From: Anaerolineaceae bacterium
GTDB lineage: Bacteria > Chloroflexota > Anaerolineae > Aggregatilineales > Phototrophicaceae
Direction: 5' to 3'
Assembly: GCA_016124855.1 (NCBI GenBank)
Contig: WGMX01000005.1
Span: forward strand, 34,488 to 98,487
DNA length: 64,000 bases
In this document: positions 9,848 through 19,978 of the stretch, piece by piece
Numbering within the stretch: position 1 is the first letter of the stretch
Layout: each line of letters opens with the position of its first letter
Translations under genes and position numbers: made by a program
Notes under the pieces: model-generated
Told to the model about the DNA's origin: nothing
Databases searched by the model: none
The model's input: only the letters and a program-made list of their open reading frames with translations

Positions 9848-10297
9848 ATGGCTGAACTTATCAAAAAAGATGTCACACCCGAAGAACTTAAAGAACATGT
9901 CGAAGATGCTGGCGGCATCTGGACAATTCGCGGCGGCGGCAAATCGCGCCAGTGGAATAACATTCAATATAAGCAAGGTATGTCCGGTAAGAATGTGAAT
10001 TCCAAAGGGCTGTCGATGAATGTAGCGACCGTGCCTGTCGGTGGCGTAGCCCTTGCCCACATCCATGACGGTTTCGAAGTCATGCTCTACATTTTGCAGG
10101 GCAAAGTACGCCACGAATACGGCGATGGATTGAAAAAAGTCCTAGAAAATGAGGCCGGTGACTTCATCTATATCGAACCCGGCATCCCGCACGAGGTTTT
10201 TAACATCGGGGATGAACCGATTATCGCTATCGTTGCCCGTTCCGCTGCTGACGAGTGGGACAAGATCATTCCCTACGACCGTAACAGCGCTTCATGA
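9848..10297 (+). CDS. Cupin domain-containing protein
   Basis: HIHDGFEVMLYILQGKVRHEYGDGLKKVLENEAGDFIYIEPGIPHEVFNIGDEP cupin motifs; AAGGAG upstream. Confidence 0.92.
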   Translation: MAELIKKDVTPEELKEHVEDAGGIWTIRGGGKSRQWNNIQYKQGMSGKNVNSKGLSMNVATVPVGGVALAHIHDGFEVMLYILQGKVRHEYGDGLKKVLENEAGDFIYIEPGIPHEVFNIGDEPIIAIVARSAADEWDKIIPYDRNSAS

Positions 10298-10298
10298 T

Positions 10299-10320
10299 CA
10301 CCCCCAACTTTGGGGTGTTT
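10299..10320 (+). terminator. Putative weak intrinsic terminator after the cupin gene
   Basis: CACCCC-CAACTTT-GGGGTG-TTT stem-loop. Confidence 0.45.
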
Positions 10321-10497
10321 AAGTCACTTTTTTGCTCGCAGCGTCGGCTATCGGCGCTGTTTTGTTTACACTCCGTACCAACGGTACGATAATACGGTGG
10401 TACGATCTGCAAGGATGATTTATAGTTGAATGAATATTACGGTTTGGGCATATCACATTGCACCTCATACAGGCTATACGTATAGAAAGATCGGGCT

Positions 10498-13400
10498 GTG
10501 TCGACAGTAACTTATGCACTCGAACATTTTTATTACGGTCAATCACCAGAACAACCTGCTTCAGAGTTGCAGGTGCTGGCTAAATCGCAAGGTATCGAAA
10601 CCCAGCACGTAGAGGAAGCCATCGAAAACGCGCTTATTCCTGCGGCAGATACCCCTACGGGTTCGTGGGCTTTGATACGGGGCAAACAGGCGCTGCCTTT
10701 TGTGATGGTGCAAGCACAAAATACACCGACCAATAACACCATGTGGCATTTCATCGTCATGCCTACGGATGTCTTGCGGGCGATTGGTGGTAATCTCAAA
10801 GCCATCATCAGTTTGGCTCAAGTACAAATGCCCGCTTTCCCAAAACCGGTCAGCAAACTACAACAGCTCCTTGTCGATCATCCTCAACCCATCTCCACCG
10901 AGGAACAAATTGATGACATCCTTGAGTTGATGAATGATACGCACAACCAAATTGACATCATCGAGTCGCTGTTAGCAGGCATCGTCCAAGGTGTGCCGGT
11001 CGTGGTACAGGGTGCCCCCAACGATCTGGAAACCCGTGTACAGTTCATTCAAGGCTTGCTGGCACTACTGCCGCCATCCGCGCGTTTCGGTGTCACCTTC
11101 GCTACCCATACGCTCGAAAATACGAAAATAGATACCCAGATTCGCTTCTTCGGCGGCGAAAAACTCAACCGGCAAACTCTCGTTTATGGTTGGCAAAAGG
11201 GCAAGCTAGGCGGCAATATCGTCACCGATGACTACAGCCATTTTGTTGCCAGCCAACTCCGCTTGGATGCTGAACTCGTCAGTCAACAAACCCGTAATCT
11301 CACGGCTGTAGCGGCGTGGCGCATCAAACGCGGTGAAGGCTTGGCGGATGCCCTTGGATACGCCTCGTACCGCCTCAAACTCGATGATGCGCTCATCAAC
11401 AATCAGCCTGTCGAAACGGCTGATGTTTCCAAAGTTCTAGCCGAAGACCCCACCCTGACCGATGAACTTAAAATCGCTTATACCCATCATCTGCTGGCTT
11501 TTGCGCTGGCGCTGGGTGATATGCAGCATGCCGATCCCATCGCCCCAATGCTCAGGCAAAACCGCGATTTGGAATGGGCTATACAGTCCCAGTTTGATGA
11601 AGCGATAAAAGAGGGAAAGTCACTGCTGGTTTACGATGCCCTTTCTCGTTGGATGGCAAACCCCTTAGGCCCTACCGGCTCACATTGGGTCGAGTTAACC
11701 CATCGTGCCATCAAATCACACATGCAAACTCTCGTGCAAAAGCGTGACCTCAAAGCCATCAATGCTTTCCTTGAACATATCCATCACGCCAGTCCGGGTT
11801 TGGAAATCGGCAAAATCATTCCGCAGCTCATCGAAATGGTTCTGCCACTTTCGGTGCTTGATCGTGATTTGAACTTGACCGTTTTCTTGATCGCCGTCAA
11901 TTATCTAGAAAGTGATGTCCTGCGCCGGCTCATTAGCGCTCAGAAATTCACGGCGCAGTTACCGCCTACCTTGAGCCGCCTTGCACCCTACCTCACGGGC
12001 GAGGATGCGGGCATGGCTCCATCAGGCTTACTGCTGAGTGCGGCTACCGATTTTGGTGATGAATGGCGTGACCCTGTGCTCATTCGCCTTGCCGAGTCAG
12101 CCATCCGCGCCAAGCGTCCCGATATTGTCGATGCTCAAGCGCTGGGCGGTATGGTCGGGTTAATCGGCACGACATGGGGTGTACAGTACAGCCAGACGCT
12201 CAACTGGATTGCCATCATGCTCTGCCGCGACGAAACACTAACGCGGCTTGAACTACCCGGGCCGACTTCCTTGCTGCGGCTGCTGCTGGCATCCGGCGGT
12301 TATAAAGATGCCGCTAACGAAATGATTCATCAAGCGCGCGTGCTGTATCCCGGTGAAGCACAGGCTGATTATGTGGCGATGGTTCAGCACCTCTTCGCCG
12401 AAACGCCGATCCCGATCCAGCAAATGCCCAATGTCCTCAAAGCCTTGAATGAAGCAGGCGTAAAGTCATTACCGCTGTTAATGGCCTATATCGGCATCTT
12501 GGAAGCCCATTCGTGGTCATCCGCGCTTGACCGTATCGCCCAGCAAGCGACTTCCATGCTGCTCGAAAGCCCCGGCATGGGCAAAGTCATTCCGGCCTCA
12601 GCCATCATTGCCCTGCTCAAGTTCCACATCAACCGCAAAGATATTGACCAGACGATCCGGGTCGCCAGCGTCATGCCACAGGTCGCCATTCGTGAAGGTA
12701 CGCGTGGCATCAATCTTATCGGACGTATGTACAAGCTGATGGATTGGGATGACAAGGTTCGAATCGCCGCTTTAGAGCTGCTGCGTCGCTACGTTCGCAT
12801 TGCGCCCGATGCTGAGGCACGTAAAGCTGTTACGGCCTTTGGACGTGAATTTGGAGCAGGTATCCAACAGGCTACTGAAACCAGCTACGCCATGCGCCGC
12901 ATGTTCGATAACCTTGACCTGATTGAATATGCCGACTTCTTGCACGTTACAGCAGAATATTTATACGATACCGCCGTAACTTATGCGGATAAGTCGAAAA
13001 TACCCACTGTGGGCGCTCTCATGAACAGCCTTGATAGTCTCGGTGGAAACCTGAGCAGCAATGACCGTATCGTACTTGCCAATGAACTCAACGCGGTTGG
13101 CAAAACACTGCTCGAACTCGGCAAACCGTGGCAAGCGCGCAGTCGTGAACTTGACCAACACATCGAAAACCTGTTACAGGGTCGTAAAGACCCTACCAGC
13201 GCCCTTGATGTTTTCTGGATTATTGCCGGCTATCTCGCACGTGGCAAACGCCAGCCGCTTAAACTCCAGCGTATCCTCAGCCAGCATATTTTTGGAGACC
13301 GCACCGCACCGCATGTCTTGGACGAAACTCGCATCACCAGTGCTGTTCTGCAAAGTGCGCTGACAGCTTTCCCGCCAAACCACAAATTGACACTCAGCGC

Positions 13401-13653
13401 GGAATCCATCCGCGAAGAAATGGATAGTTTGTGGGGCGATATTCCGCTAGAAAAACAACGGGAAATAGTACGCGACTTCATGAGCGATCTTCAGCGCGTC
13501 GGTGAACTTGCTTATCTCATTGCATCATCCGGTAATCCGAAAGCGATGGAAGACGGTGGTTTCGCCCGTAAGCTGGAAGAAGCATCGCAGCAGCCCAAGA
13601 GCACCATTGAAATGTACCGCTTTGTCAGCGGTTATTTCCGCGCCCGTTCCTAG
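10498..13653 (+). CDS. Large helical protein; N-terminus resembles GTPase-associated protein 1 (GAP1-N) domain
   Basis: GTG start; long uninterrupted ORF; N-terminal layout (YGQSPE...LAKSQGI...WALIRGKQALPFVMVQAQ...WHFIVMP) recalls GAP1-N-type domains; remainder apparently alpha-helical. Confidence 0.55.
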   Translation: MSTVTYALEHFYYGQSPEQPASELQVLAKSQGIETQHVEEAIENALIPAADTPTGSWALIRGKQALPFVMVQAQNTPTNNTMWHFIVMPTDVLRAIGGNLKAIISLAQVQMPAFPKPVSKLQQLLVDHPQPISTEEQIDDILELMNDTHNQIDIIESLLAGIVQGVPVVVQGAPNDLETRVQFIQGLLALLPPSARFGVTFATHTLENTKIDTQIRFFGGEKLNRQTLVYGWQKGKLGGNIVTDDYSHFVASQLRLDAELVSQQTRNLTAVAAWRIKRGEGLADALGYASYRLKLDDALINNQPVETADVSKVLAEDPTLTDELKIAYTHHLLAFALALGDMQHADPIAPMLRQNRDLEWAIQSQFDEAIKEGKSLLVYDALSRWMANPLGPTGSHWVELTHRAIKSHMQTLVQKRDLKAINAFLEHIHHASPGLEIGKIIPQLIEMVLPLSVLDRDLNLTVFLIAVNYLESDVLRRLISAQKFTAQLPPTLSRLAPYLTGEDAGMAPSGLLLSAATDFGDEWRDPVLIRLAESAIRAKRPDIVDAQALGGMVGLIGTTWGVQYSQTLNWIAIMLCRDETLTRLELPGPTSLLRLLLASGGYKDAANEMIHQARVLYPGEAQADYVAMVQHLFAETPIPIQQMPNVLKALNEAGVKSLPLLMAYIGILEAHSWSSALDRIAQQATSMLLESPGMGKVIPASAIIALLKFHINRKDIDQTIRVASVMPQVAIREGTRGINLIGRMYKLMDWDDKVRIAALELLRRYVRIAPDAEARKAVTAFGREFGAGIQQATETSYAMRRMFDNLDLIEYADFLHVTAEYLYDTAVTYADKSKIPTVGALMNSLDSLGGNLSSNDRIVLANELNAVGKTLLELGKPWQARSRELDQHIENLLQGRKDPTSALDVFWIIAGYLARGKRQPLKLQRILSQHIFGDRTAPHVLDETRITSAVLQSALTAFPPNHKLTLSAESIREEMDSLWGDIPLEKQREIVRDFMSDLQRVGELAYLIASSGNPKAMEDGGFARKLEEASQQPKSTIEMYRFVSGYFRARS

Positions 13654-13659
13654 TTATAA

Positions 13660-14283
13660 ATGAAAGAGTCTGGCTTGAACTTTGCAACCGACGCAGCACC
13701 TGAATACGAGCAGCAAACCTTCAAGAAAATCGAACTGTCCGGGCAGAAAATTAAACAGAAAATCTTTCAGGAGTGCATTTTCATACAATGCACGCTCACT
13801 GAAGTCTCGTTTGACAACTGCAAATTCTTCAAATGTACCTTCAAAGAATGTGACCTCAACTTGCTGAAGGTCAAGAACTGCATATTTTCAGAGGTCGATT
13901 TTGAAAATAGCAGGGTCGTCGGGGTGAATTGGATGGAAGCCATGTGGGGCAAACATAACCTACTTGGCTCGATTAACTTCACCGGCTGCACCATAAATTA
14001 TTCAACCTTCATCGGCCTAACACTCCGAAAAATGAAATTGAGTCGTTGCATCGCCAAAGATGTGGATTTTGCCGAAGCGGATTTGACCCAAGCCATTTGC
14101 AGCGGAACTGATTTCACCGACAGCCGTTTCAATCATACCAATCTCACTGAAGCCGACTTCACTGACGCGACTCACTATAATATTTCAGCCACCGACAATA
14201 CGCTTAAGAAAACACGCTTCTCGCTACCTGAAGCCGTTTCCCTGCTCCACAGCCTCGATATTATCCTGAATGAGCAAGGTTGA
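13660..14283 (+). CDS. Pentapeptide-repeat protein
   Basis: Repeated A(D/N)LxX-type quintets: CTLTEVSFDNCKFFKCTFKECDLN, AEADLTQAICSGTDFTDSRFNHTNLTEADFTDA. Confidence 0.9.
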   Translation: MKESGLNFATDAAPEYEQQTFKKIELSGQKIKQKIFQECIFIQCTLTEVSFDNCKFFKCTFKECDLNLLKVKNCIFSEVDFENSRVVGVNWMEAMWGKHNLLGSINFTGCTINYSTFIGLTLRKMKLSRCIAKDVDFAEADLTQAICSGTDFTDSRFNHTNLTEADFTDATHYNISATDNTLKKTRFSLPEAVSLLHSLDIILNEQG

Positions 14284-14310
14284 TAAGTTTTCGCTGCCTA
14301 TCAACCTTTT
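14276..14310 (+). terminator. Intrinsic terminator overlapping the 3' end of the pentapeptide gene
   Basis: AAGGTTGATA / TATCAACCTT perfect 10-bp arms followed by TT. Confidence 0.65.
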
Positions 14311-14328
14311 GTAGCGGACTTGGTGTAA

Positions 14329-15699
14329 CTATCCCGCCACCTTAATCGCATCGGGATTTCTCTTCTGATCGCTAACCGTAGATACACTCGTGCTTCTTGG
14401 CGGAAAATCATACTGATGAGCTTCAACAACTTGTTTGCGCTTGATCCAGATTGTTGCGGCAATAGCTGCTACCGTAGCCCAAATCTGATAAGGAGAAAGA
14501 ATTCTCATGATATAGCTGTCATTGACCGACGGTTGCGCATAGCTAAGGTTGCTTATAATGTCGCGTGGCATAGACAATACAATGATGACCACCGCAAGGA
14601 AAATGATCCAGTTACGCTTTGCCGCTCCCGACGGCAGCTGCTTTATATGCAAATACACACAAATGAGTGCTGGAAATAACAGAAATAGGTCATAATTGCG
14701 GTGATAGATTCCCATCAGCGAGATTGCTGACACCAAAGAAAAATTAATCCAGCTATCTGCCCCTCCTGTATCGCGTGTTTTCCAAATCAGATACCCAACA
14801 TACACCGATACCAATAAAATCGTTCCCCATGTAACGGCGGTGGGAAACAATCCTTCTGTATTGAGGAGGCGATTGACCAAAGGCTGTAAATGGATCATCA
14901 AAGCGCTTCCGGGAATAAACGGCGACAAATCATTGACATCTCCCGGCACATTAAGCTGCGACATTTTTTGCGCCATCTGCTTAAGAGATTCTACAATAGG
15001 CCGACCGGTCAATACCAAGGGGATTATCGTGATCACACCAATCGTAATCATACACACAATAATCAAACGGAATTTGCGGCGCAAGAAATAGTACACAAGG
15101 TACCAAGGCGCAAATGTGGGCTTCACTGAAGTCAGCGCAAGGAGGAACCCTGCCAACCCCGGCCTCTGCTTGCGAACAAGGATATACATTGGGAAAATAC
15201 AAAGCCCGATCAGAATGCCTAAATTTGCTGCCCTGACATTGCCTCGTCCGAAACTAGTATTGGCAAGCAAAAAAATCAAGAACGTAACTTCGAGCAGTCC
15301 CACAGGGATATACCACGACATAATATAGGCCAGCACAAAGAAAACCAATACTAATGCCAGAATATAGCCAGCTAGGATAAGCGGATAAGCGGAGTCAATT
15401 GAAGCCCGAGCGTAAAGTGAAAAAATAATACTTGCGGAAGGTGGGTAAGCATAACCGTTTTGATATAACTTGGCATTTTCTTCACCACCAAGGCTTGTTA
15501 AGCGGGTTCGGAAGATTTCCGTCTCATAGGGATTACTGCCTTCGTTCCACAATTGCCCAGCAGCGAAATAATAGTAAACATCTGGCGCTATTTCGAGTCC
15601 CCGTATAACAGCTGTATATAAGAATGAACCCAGCGAAAATAAAAGGATACCAGCACAAATAATTTTCACCATAAACGGGCGAAATTTTTGATTTATCAT
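14329..15699 (-). CDS. GT87/DUF2029-like polytopic membrane glycosyltransferase
   Basis: APDVYYYFAAGQLWNEGSNPYE, about 10 hydrophobic segments, YPPSASIIF. Confidence 0.8.
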   Translation of the reverse strand: MINQKFRPFMVKIICAGILLFSLGSFLYTAVIRGLEIAPDVYYYFAAGQLWNEGSNPYETEIFRTRLTSLGGEENAKLYQNGYAYPPSASIIFSLYARASIDSAYPLILAGYILALVLVFFVLAYIMSWYIPVGLLEVTFLIFLLANTSFGRGNVRAANLGILIGLCIFPMYILVRKQRPGLAGFLLALTSVKPTFAPWYLVYYFLRRKFRLIIVCMITIGVITIIPLVLTGRPIVESLKQMAQKMSQLNVPGDVNDLSPFIPGSALMIHLQPLVNRLLNTEGLFPTAVTWGTILLVSVYVGYLIWKTRDTGGADSWINFSLVSAISLMGIYHRNYDLFLLFPALICVYLHIKQLPSGAAKRNWIIFLAVVIIVLSMPRDIISNLSYAQPSVNDSYIMRILSPYQIWATVAAIAATIWIKRKQVVEAHQYDFPPRSTSVSTVSDQKRNPDAIKVAG

Positions 15700-15936
15700 C
15701 CTTGACAGTACCTTTCAATAGCCGGCAGTTTGCCTCCAGCCTCTTACACAATAGATTTACAAGTTTACGGAAGATTACATTGTAACGACTAATACATAAA
15801 GCATCAAATATAATTCATGAAAAATACTTCACGAGTTATATCGTTAACAAAGAATACCATCATGGATAGCAAGCAGCGTTATCGACTGTTCTGCCGCTCG
15901 AACAGCAGTTTGTAAGGTGAAAGTTACGGGGTTTTC

Positions 15937-17325
15937 TTACCAGCGCTCCCATGTGTGCTGGTCAGTGCGCTCGTCGCGCTCGCCTTGGCGTGGGTATTGG
16001 CGTTGAACCGCTTTCTCAGCAACCTTTAATACATGATGGTCACTTTCTTCAAAGCGCACATCACGGGTAATCACCCGCCGCTGCGCCGAAGCAAACAACG
16101 TTACATCCGACTCGATCATACGCCCGGGGAAAATAATCATCCCTGAACCAATGCGGCAGTTATGTCCTACCGCGCCACCTAAAACAACCTGCCCGACATC
16201 TTCTAGGTCGCCCCGAATATTAGCCGCCTTAACCGTACGCGGTATTACCCCACCACGCCCATCAGCTTCACCCACCAGATTAAAATCGGTGAAGGTATTA
16301 CCTGCCCCAACAAAGCTGTCGCGCCCGATAACACACATTTGCAAACAGGTGTTTTGCGCGATAATTGTCCCGCTCATCAGGCTCGTCATGAACAACGACG
16401 CCCGAAACGGCAAGAAGCAGTTATTCGCCACAGTACTCAACATCAATTGGCAGCCCTGAGAAACCGTCACGTCATCACCAATAGTACAGTTGTCGATCAC
16501 GACACCGGGGCCGATGCTGCAGCGTGCGCCAATCGTCGTCGGACCAGTAATAATCGCTGAAGGATCAATCACCGAATCTTTGCCGACCTTAACCGCTTCC
16601 GATGTTGTCAAGACTTGTCGCTGCTCAACAATGCCGCGCCACAAAAGTTTCAGGGACAAAAAGTTATGGTGTTTAACCCGTTCCTCAAAGCGATAGCCGC
16701 GCGTAAAGACTCCAAATATCACACTGGCATAGAAAATATGAACCCAACTTTCAATCGCGAGTAACCCATATTTGGGCAGGTAATGGGTAAGCTGCTCGAC
16801 TTTATCTTGCGCCATAAAATCTGGCACGCTGTAAAACCCGCGTGGTTCGGCCTCGCTGTCGATGGCAATCGGCAGAATTTCTTTGGAGTAGCCTTTGGGG
16901 AAATACCACATATCGACCATCGCAATTGGTCGCCCCGACTCGGCATCTGTTCCACCGAGTTCAAAAGACGTGGTCAATGGCAAGGTATAAGCGGTAAAAG
17001 CGCGTTCTTTTGCGTCGCAAAAAATTGCCGCCCGACAAGCTTTGCCAGATGCCCGCGCACGGTCAATGAAGGTTGTTAAAAACTCTTTATCAAACCACAA
17101 ATTATCGCGGTAAACAAACGCCGGTTCATCGTCACGGATATTGTGCATCTGTCCGGCAAGCTGAAACGTATCCCCCAGTTTAATCGCCACTTTATCGCGG
17201 CTAAAAACTTGCGTCAAAACTTCATCGTGGTGAAACGTCAGCGTCGATGTGCCAATAATCAATTTGCTGGCTGGCTCATTGAAGGGCAGCACATGGCGTG
17301 TGTCTTCGAGGATGTAACGATACAT
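15937..17325 (-). CDS. Left-handed beta-helix (hexapeptide) acyl/nucleotidyltransferase-like protein
   Basis: Hexapeptide runs VIDPSAIITGPTTIGARCSIGPGVVIDNCTIGDDVTVSQGC. Confidence 0.78.
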   Translation of the reverse strand: MYRYILEDTRHVLPFNEPASKLIIGTSTLTFHHDEVLTQVFSRDKVAIKLGDTFQLAGQMHNIRDDEPAFVYRDNLWFDKEFLTTFIDRARASGKACRAAIFCDAKERAFTAYTLPLTTSFELGGTDAESGRPIAMVDMWYFPKGYSKEILPIAIDSEAEPRGFYSVPDFMAQDKVEQLTHYLPKYGLLAIESWVHIFYASVIFGVFTRGYRFEERVKHHNFLSLKLLWRGIVEQRQVLTTSEAVKVGKDSVIDPSAIITGPTTIGARCSIGPGVVIDNCTIGDDVTVSQGCQLMLSTVANNCFLPFRASLFMTSLMSGTIIAQNTCLQMCVIGRDSFVGAGNTFTDFNLVGEADGRGGVIPRTVKAANIRGDLEDVGQVVLGGAVGHNCRIGSGMIIFPGRMIESDVTLFASAQRRVITRDVRFEESDHHVLKVAEKAVQRQYPRQGERDERTDQHTWERW

Positions 17326-17461
17326 GTCCGTGCCTTTAATCGTGAATAACGTTTAACCGAAGTATAGCATGGTTTGAGGCCGCGAAAATGCAGACCGACT
17401 CCGCGATAGAGTATGAAGGCGTCTTGAAATTTTTCTACACCTGTCAACTGTCTAGGGTGTT

Positions 17462-18271
17462 TCATCCGCTGTTCAAGAAATCGCGCACAGTCTGGTGGAA
17501 ACGTTCGGGGTTATCCAACATTGGGAAGTGTCCAGCATCAGGGAACATCACAATTTTGCTGTGCGGAGCATACTGCTTCAACACCTGCGCCTGATTAGGA
17601 TGGACAATCAAATCCTTCTTGCCATAGATGCCGAGGGTTGGCACTTTGACTTCGCCCATACGTGGACGCAAATCAGTTGTTCTCAGCGTAGCGATACTTT
17701 CAAAGAACGGCCCCATCGTCAGCTTTGAGAGATCGTTGGCGAACATGTTCCCCAATGCTTTGCCATCTTTAGCCAGCAAATACGAATAGCCACGCAGCGA
17801 TACCCGCAAGCCTGACATAAACACATCGAATAACGCGGGGGAGGTTTCGGCCAAGTCCATCCATGTGCGCCGTCCCGCCAGCTTAATCAGAGGACGTAAC
17901 GAACTACCCACAATCGGGGAACCGATGACAATGACTTTGACAACTTTTTCGGGATAACGGATCGCGGTGCCGAGAGAAACAGTGCCGCCCATCGAATGTC
18001 CGACTAACGGCGCTTTGACGATTCCCAGCCGATCCATGAATTGGTTGACGAGGAGAATAAAATTATCAACCGAAAAATCCACAGCCTGATCGCCCGACTC
18101 ACCAAATCCCCAGAAGTCGATAGCGTAGGTGCGGAATTCCTTGCCTAACTCTTCAATCGTTTTGCGCCACAGCGCCCATGAACCGAGCCAACCATGCAGT
18201 AACAGAACCGGGCGACCACGTCCGTAGGTTTCGTAATGAACGACCCCTTGCTCTGTTACCAGTAATGCCAC
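17462..18271 (-). CDS. Alpha/beta-hydrolase fold protein
   Basis: VLLLHGWLGSW, PLVGHSMGGTVSLG nucleophile elbow, FPDAGHFPMLDNPERF. Confidence 0.92.
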   Translation of the reverse strand: MALLVTEQGVVHYETYGRGRPVLLLHGWLGSWALWRKTIEELGKEFRTYAIDFWGFGESGDQAVDFSVDNFILLVNQFMDRLGIVKAPLVGHSMGGTVSLGTAIRYPEKVVKVIVIGSPIVGSSLRPLIKLAGRRTWMDLAETSPALFDVFMSGLRVSLRGYSYLLAKDGKALGNMFANDLSKLTMGPFFESIATLRTTDLRPRMGEVKVPTLGIYGKKDLIVHPNQAQVLKQYAPHSKIVMFPDAGHFPMLDNPERFHQTVRDFLNSG

Positions 18272-18307
18272 AATGCTATATCCCTTACATGTCCCAGCGC
18301 AAAGGCA

Positions 18308-18847
18308 TTACTGCTGCCGATCCATTTCCTCCAAAATTGAGTAAAGCAGTTCCAGCAGCACGTTCTTGACGCTCTCTTTGTCTTTCGCCACGCACGGCAG
18401 TAGCTTTACCCCTTCTTCGATACGCAGCGCGATTCGCAGATCATCAGCCGCCCATGCGTCCGGATGATCTTGCTTATTCGCCGCTACCACGTAGGGTGTC
18501 GGGGCATAAGCACGAAACGTTTCAAGGATGCTCTTGGCCTCGCGGAAGGTTTCCGGCTTGGCGCTGTCCACCATCACTACAAAACCCAGCATACCCTCTG
18601 CCAGAATTTCCCACATGAAGTCGAAGCGGCGCTGACCCGGTGTACCGAACAGATACAGTACCAGATCATCATCCACGGTGATACGACCAAAGTCCATCGC
18701 CACTGTGGTTGCCGACTTCACTTCTTTTTCTGCCGCCGAGGTAATCGCCTGATCGGTAGAAACCACTTCGATTTCGCTGATTGAACGAATAAACTCGGTT
18801 TTACCGGCGCTAAACGGGCCTGTGATAACCATCTTTACAGTTTGCAT
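18308..18847 (-). CDS. Small Ras-like/MglA-type GTPase
   Basis: Walker A GPFSAGKT, FGTPGQRRF, VAANKQDHPDA. Confidence 0.9.
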   Translation of the reverse strand: MQTVKMVITGPFSAGKTEFIRSISEIEVVSTDQAITSAAEKEVKSATTVAMDFGRITVDDDLVLYLFGTPGQRRFDFMWEILAEGMLGFVVMVDSAKPETFREAKSILETFRAYAPTPYVVAANKQDHPDAWAADDLRIALRIEEGVKLLPCVAKDKESVKNVLLELLYSILEEMDRQQ

Positions 18848-18906
18848 AAGGTGCGCTCACTCTTCCCGGTATTGAAAGTCCATCATAGACTAGCGATTGC
18901 GAATTG

Positions 18907-19791
18907 TTAAATAGACCGAATTCTATCGATCAAACGGTTAACGACATCTGCCTTAACCTGCGGCTTCTGCGGTTGTGCGCGTCGGCGCTGCATCGTATTG
19001 GCAGGTTGTTCCATTCCCGGCGGCTTGACCAATTCAACCAAACCCGCCTGCTCCAATCCATAAACGACCCGCCGTATTTCGATTTCCGACATGTTGTTGG
19101 CGCGTGCAATCTGGCGGATCGAGTTCTTCGGGTTCACATACTGTACCACACGCCACTCGGCTACGCTCAGGTGAATCCCTTTTAACTTCTCGCGGGGATT
19201 ACCGGGGAAGCGCAGCGCAAAATCCAAATTCGGCAAATGCTGGTTGAGTTCTTCAACCTCTTTCATTCGCCGCGAGCCCTCGATGATAATATTTTCGAGG
19301 TCAATTGGAACTTGAATACGATCATTTGGCGGAACGACGTTATCATCAAACCGGAATGGCTCGGCGTTCCAGCTCATCATGCTGTAGATAACATCTTGCA
19401 TGTGCTGCTGGATACTCCCAACTATGTCATTTTGGGTGATGTAATTGGCATTCATCAGCAGCATCGCCAGCGCTTTATCGCTCTTGTCACGCGCTCGTTC
19501 ACGGATGACCCGTGCCTGTTCATCAGTCAGCTTCCCAACCTTGTTCAACACAGCGACAAGATTGCCTTCCTGACCTTTCATGGTGGCGAACACCAGCTTA
19601 CCACCCTTGAACGAAACTTGAGCACGTTCCGGTCCGGCTTCGATCCGTTCGCGCTTCGATCCGTTCACCTGTTCCATTTGTCCCGTCTTGTTCGCCTGAA
19701 AAACCGTCAGCGTGCCAGTTTTGCCCGCTAAGTTAATCAAGTTCAACAATTGGGTAACACTAAAATCCCGAAGTTCGCCTTTAAGCGGCAT
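18907..19791 (-). CDS. DUF4388 (PATAN) domain protein
   Basis: MPLKGELRDFSVTQLLNLINLAGKTGTLTV N-terminus, RAQVSFKGGKLVFA. Confidence 0.88.
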   Translation of the reverse strand: MPLKGELRDFSVTQLLNLINLAGKTGTLTVFQANKTGQMEQVNGSKRERIEAGPERAQVSFKGGKLVFATMKGQEGNLVAVLNKVGKLTDEQARVIRERARDKSDKALAMLLMNANYITQNDIVGSIQQHMQDVIYSMMSWNAEPFRFDDNVVPPNDRIQVPIDLENIIIEGSRRMKEVEELNQHLPNLDFALRFPGNPREKLKGIHLSVAEWRVVQYVNPKNSIRQIARANNMSEIEIRRVVYGLEQAGLVELVKPPGMEQPANTMQRRRAQPQKPQVKADVVNRLIDRIRSI

Positions 19792-19978
19792 TTAGGCCCC
19801 CTCACAAAAGGTTCAATGCAAGGCCACACGATATTCTAATCATACAGGAAATCTAAATTTGGGTATAAACCGAACCTGAAAGTCATTATAGCTTGCGCCT
19901 ATAGTCGCGTCAACCAAACCTCGTGGGTGTACTATAATGCAGTTCATCGTCGTCCAATAGGCACGTTCAGGAGTGCTT

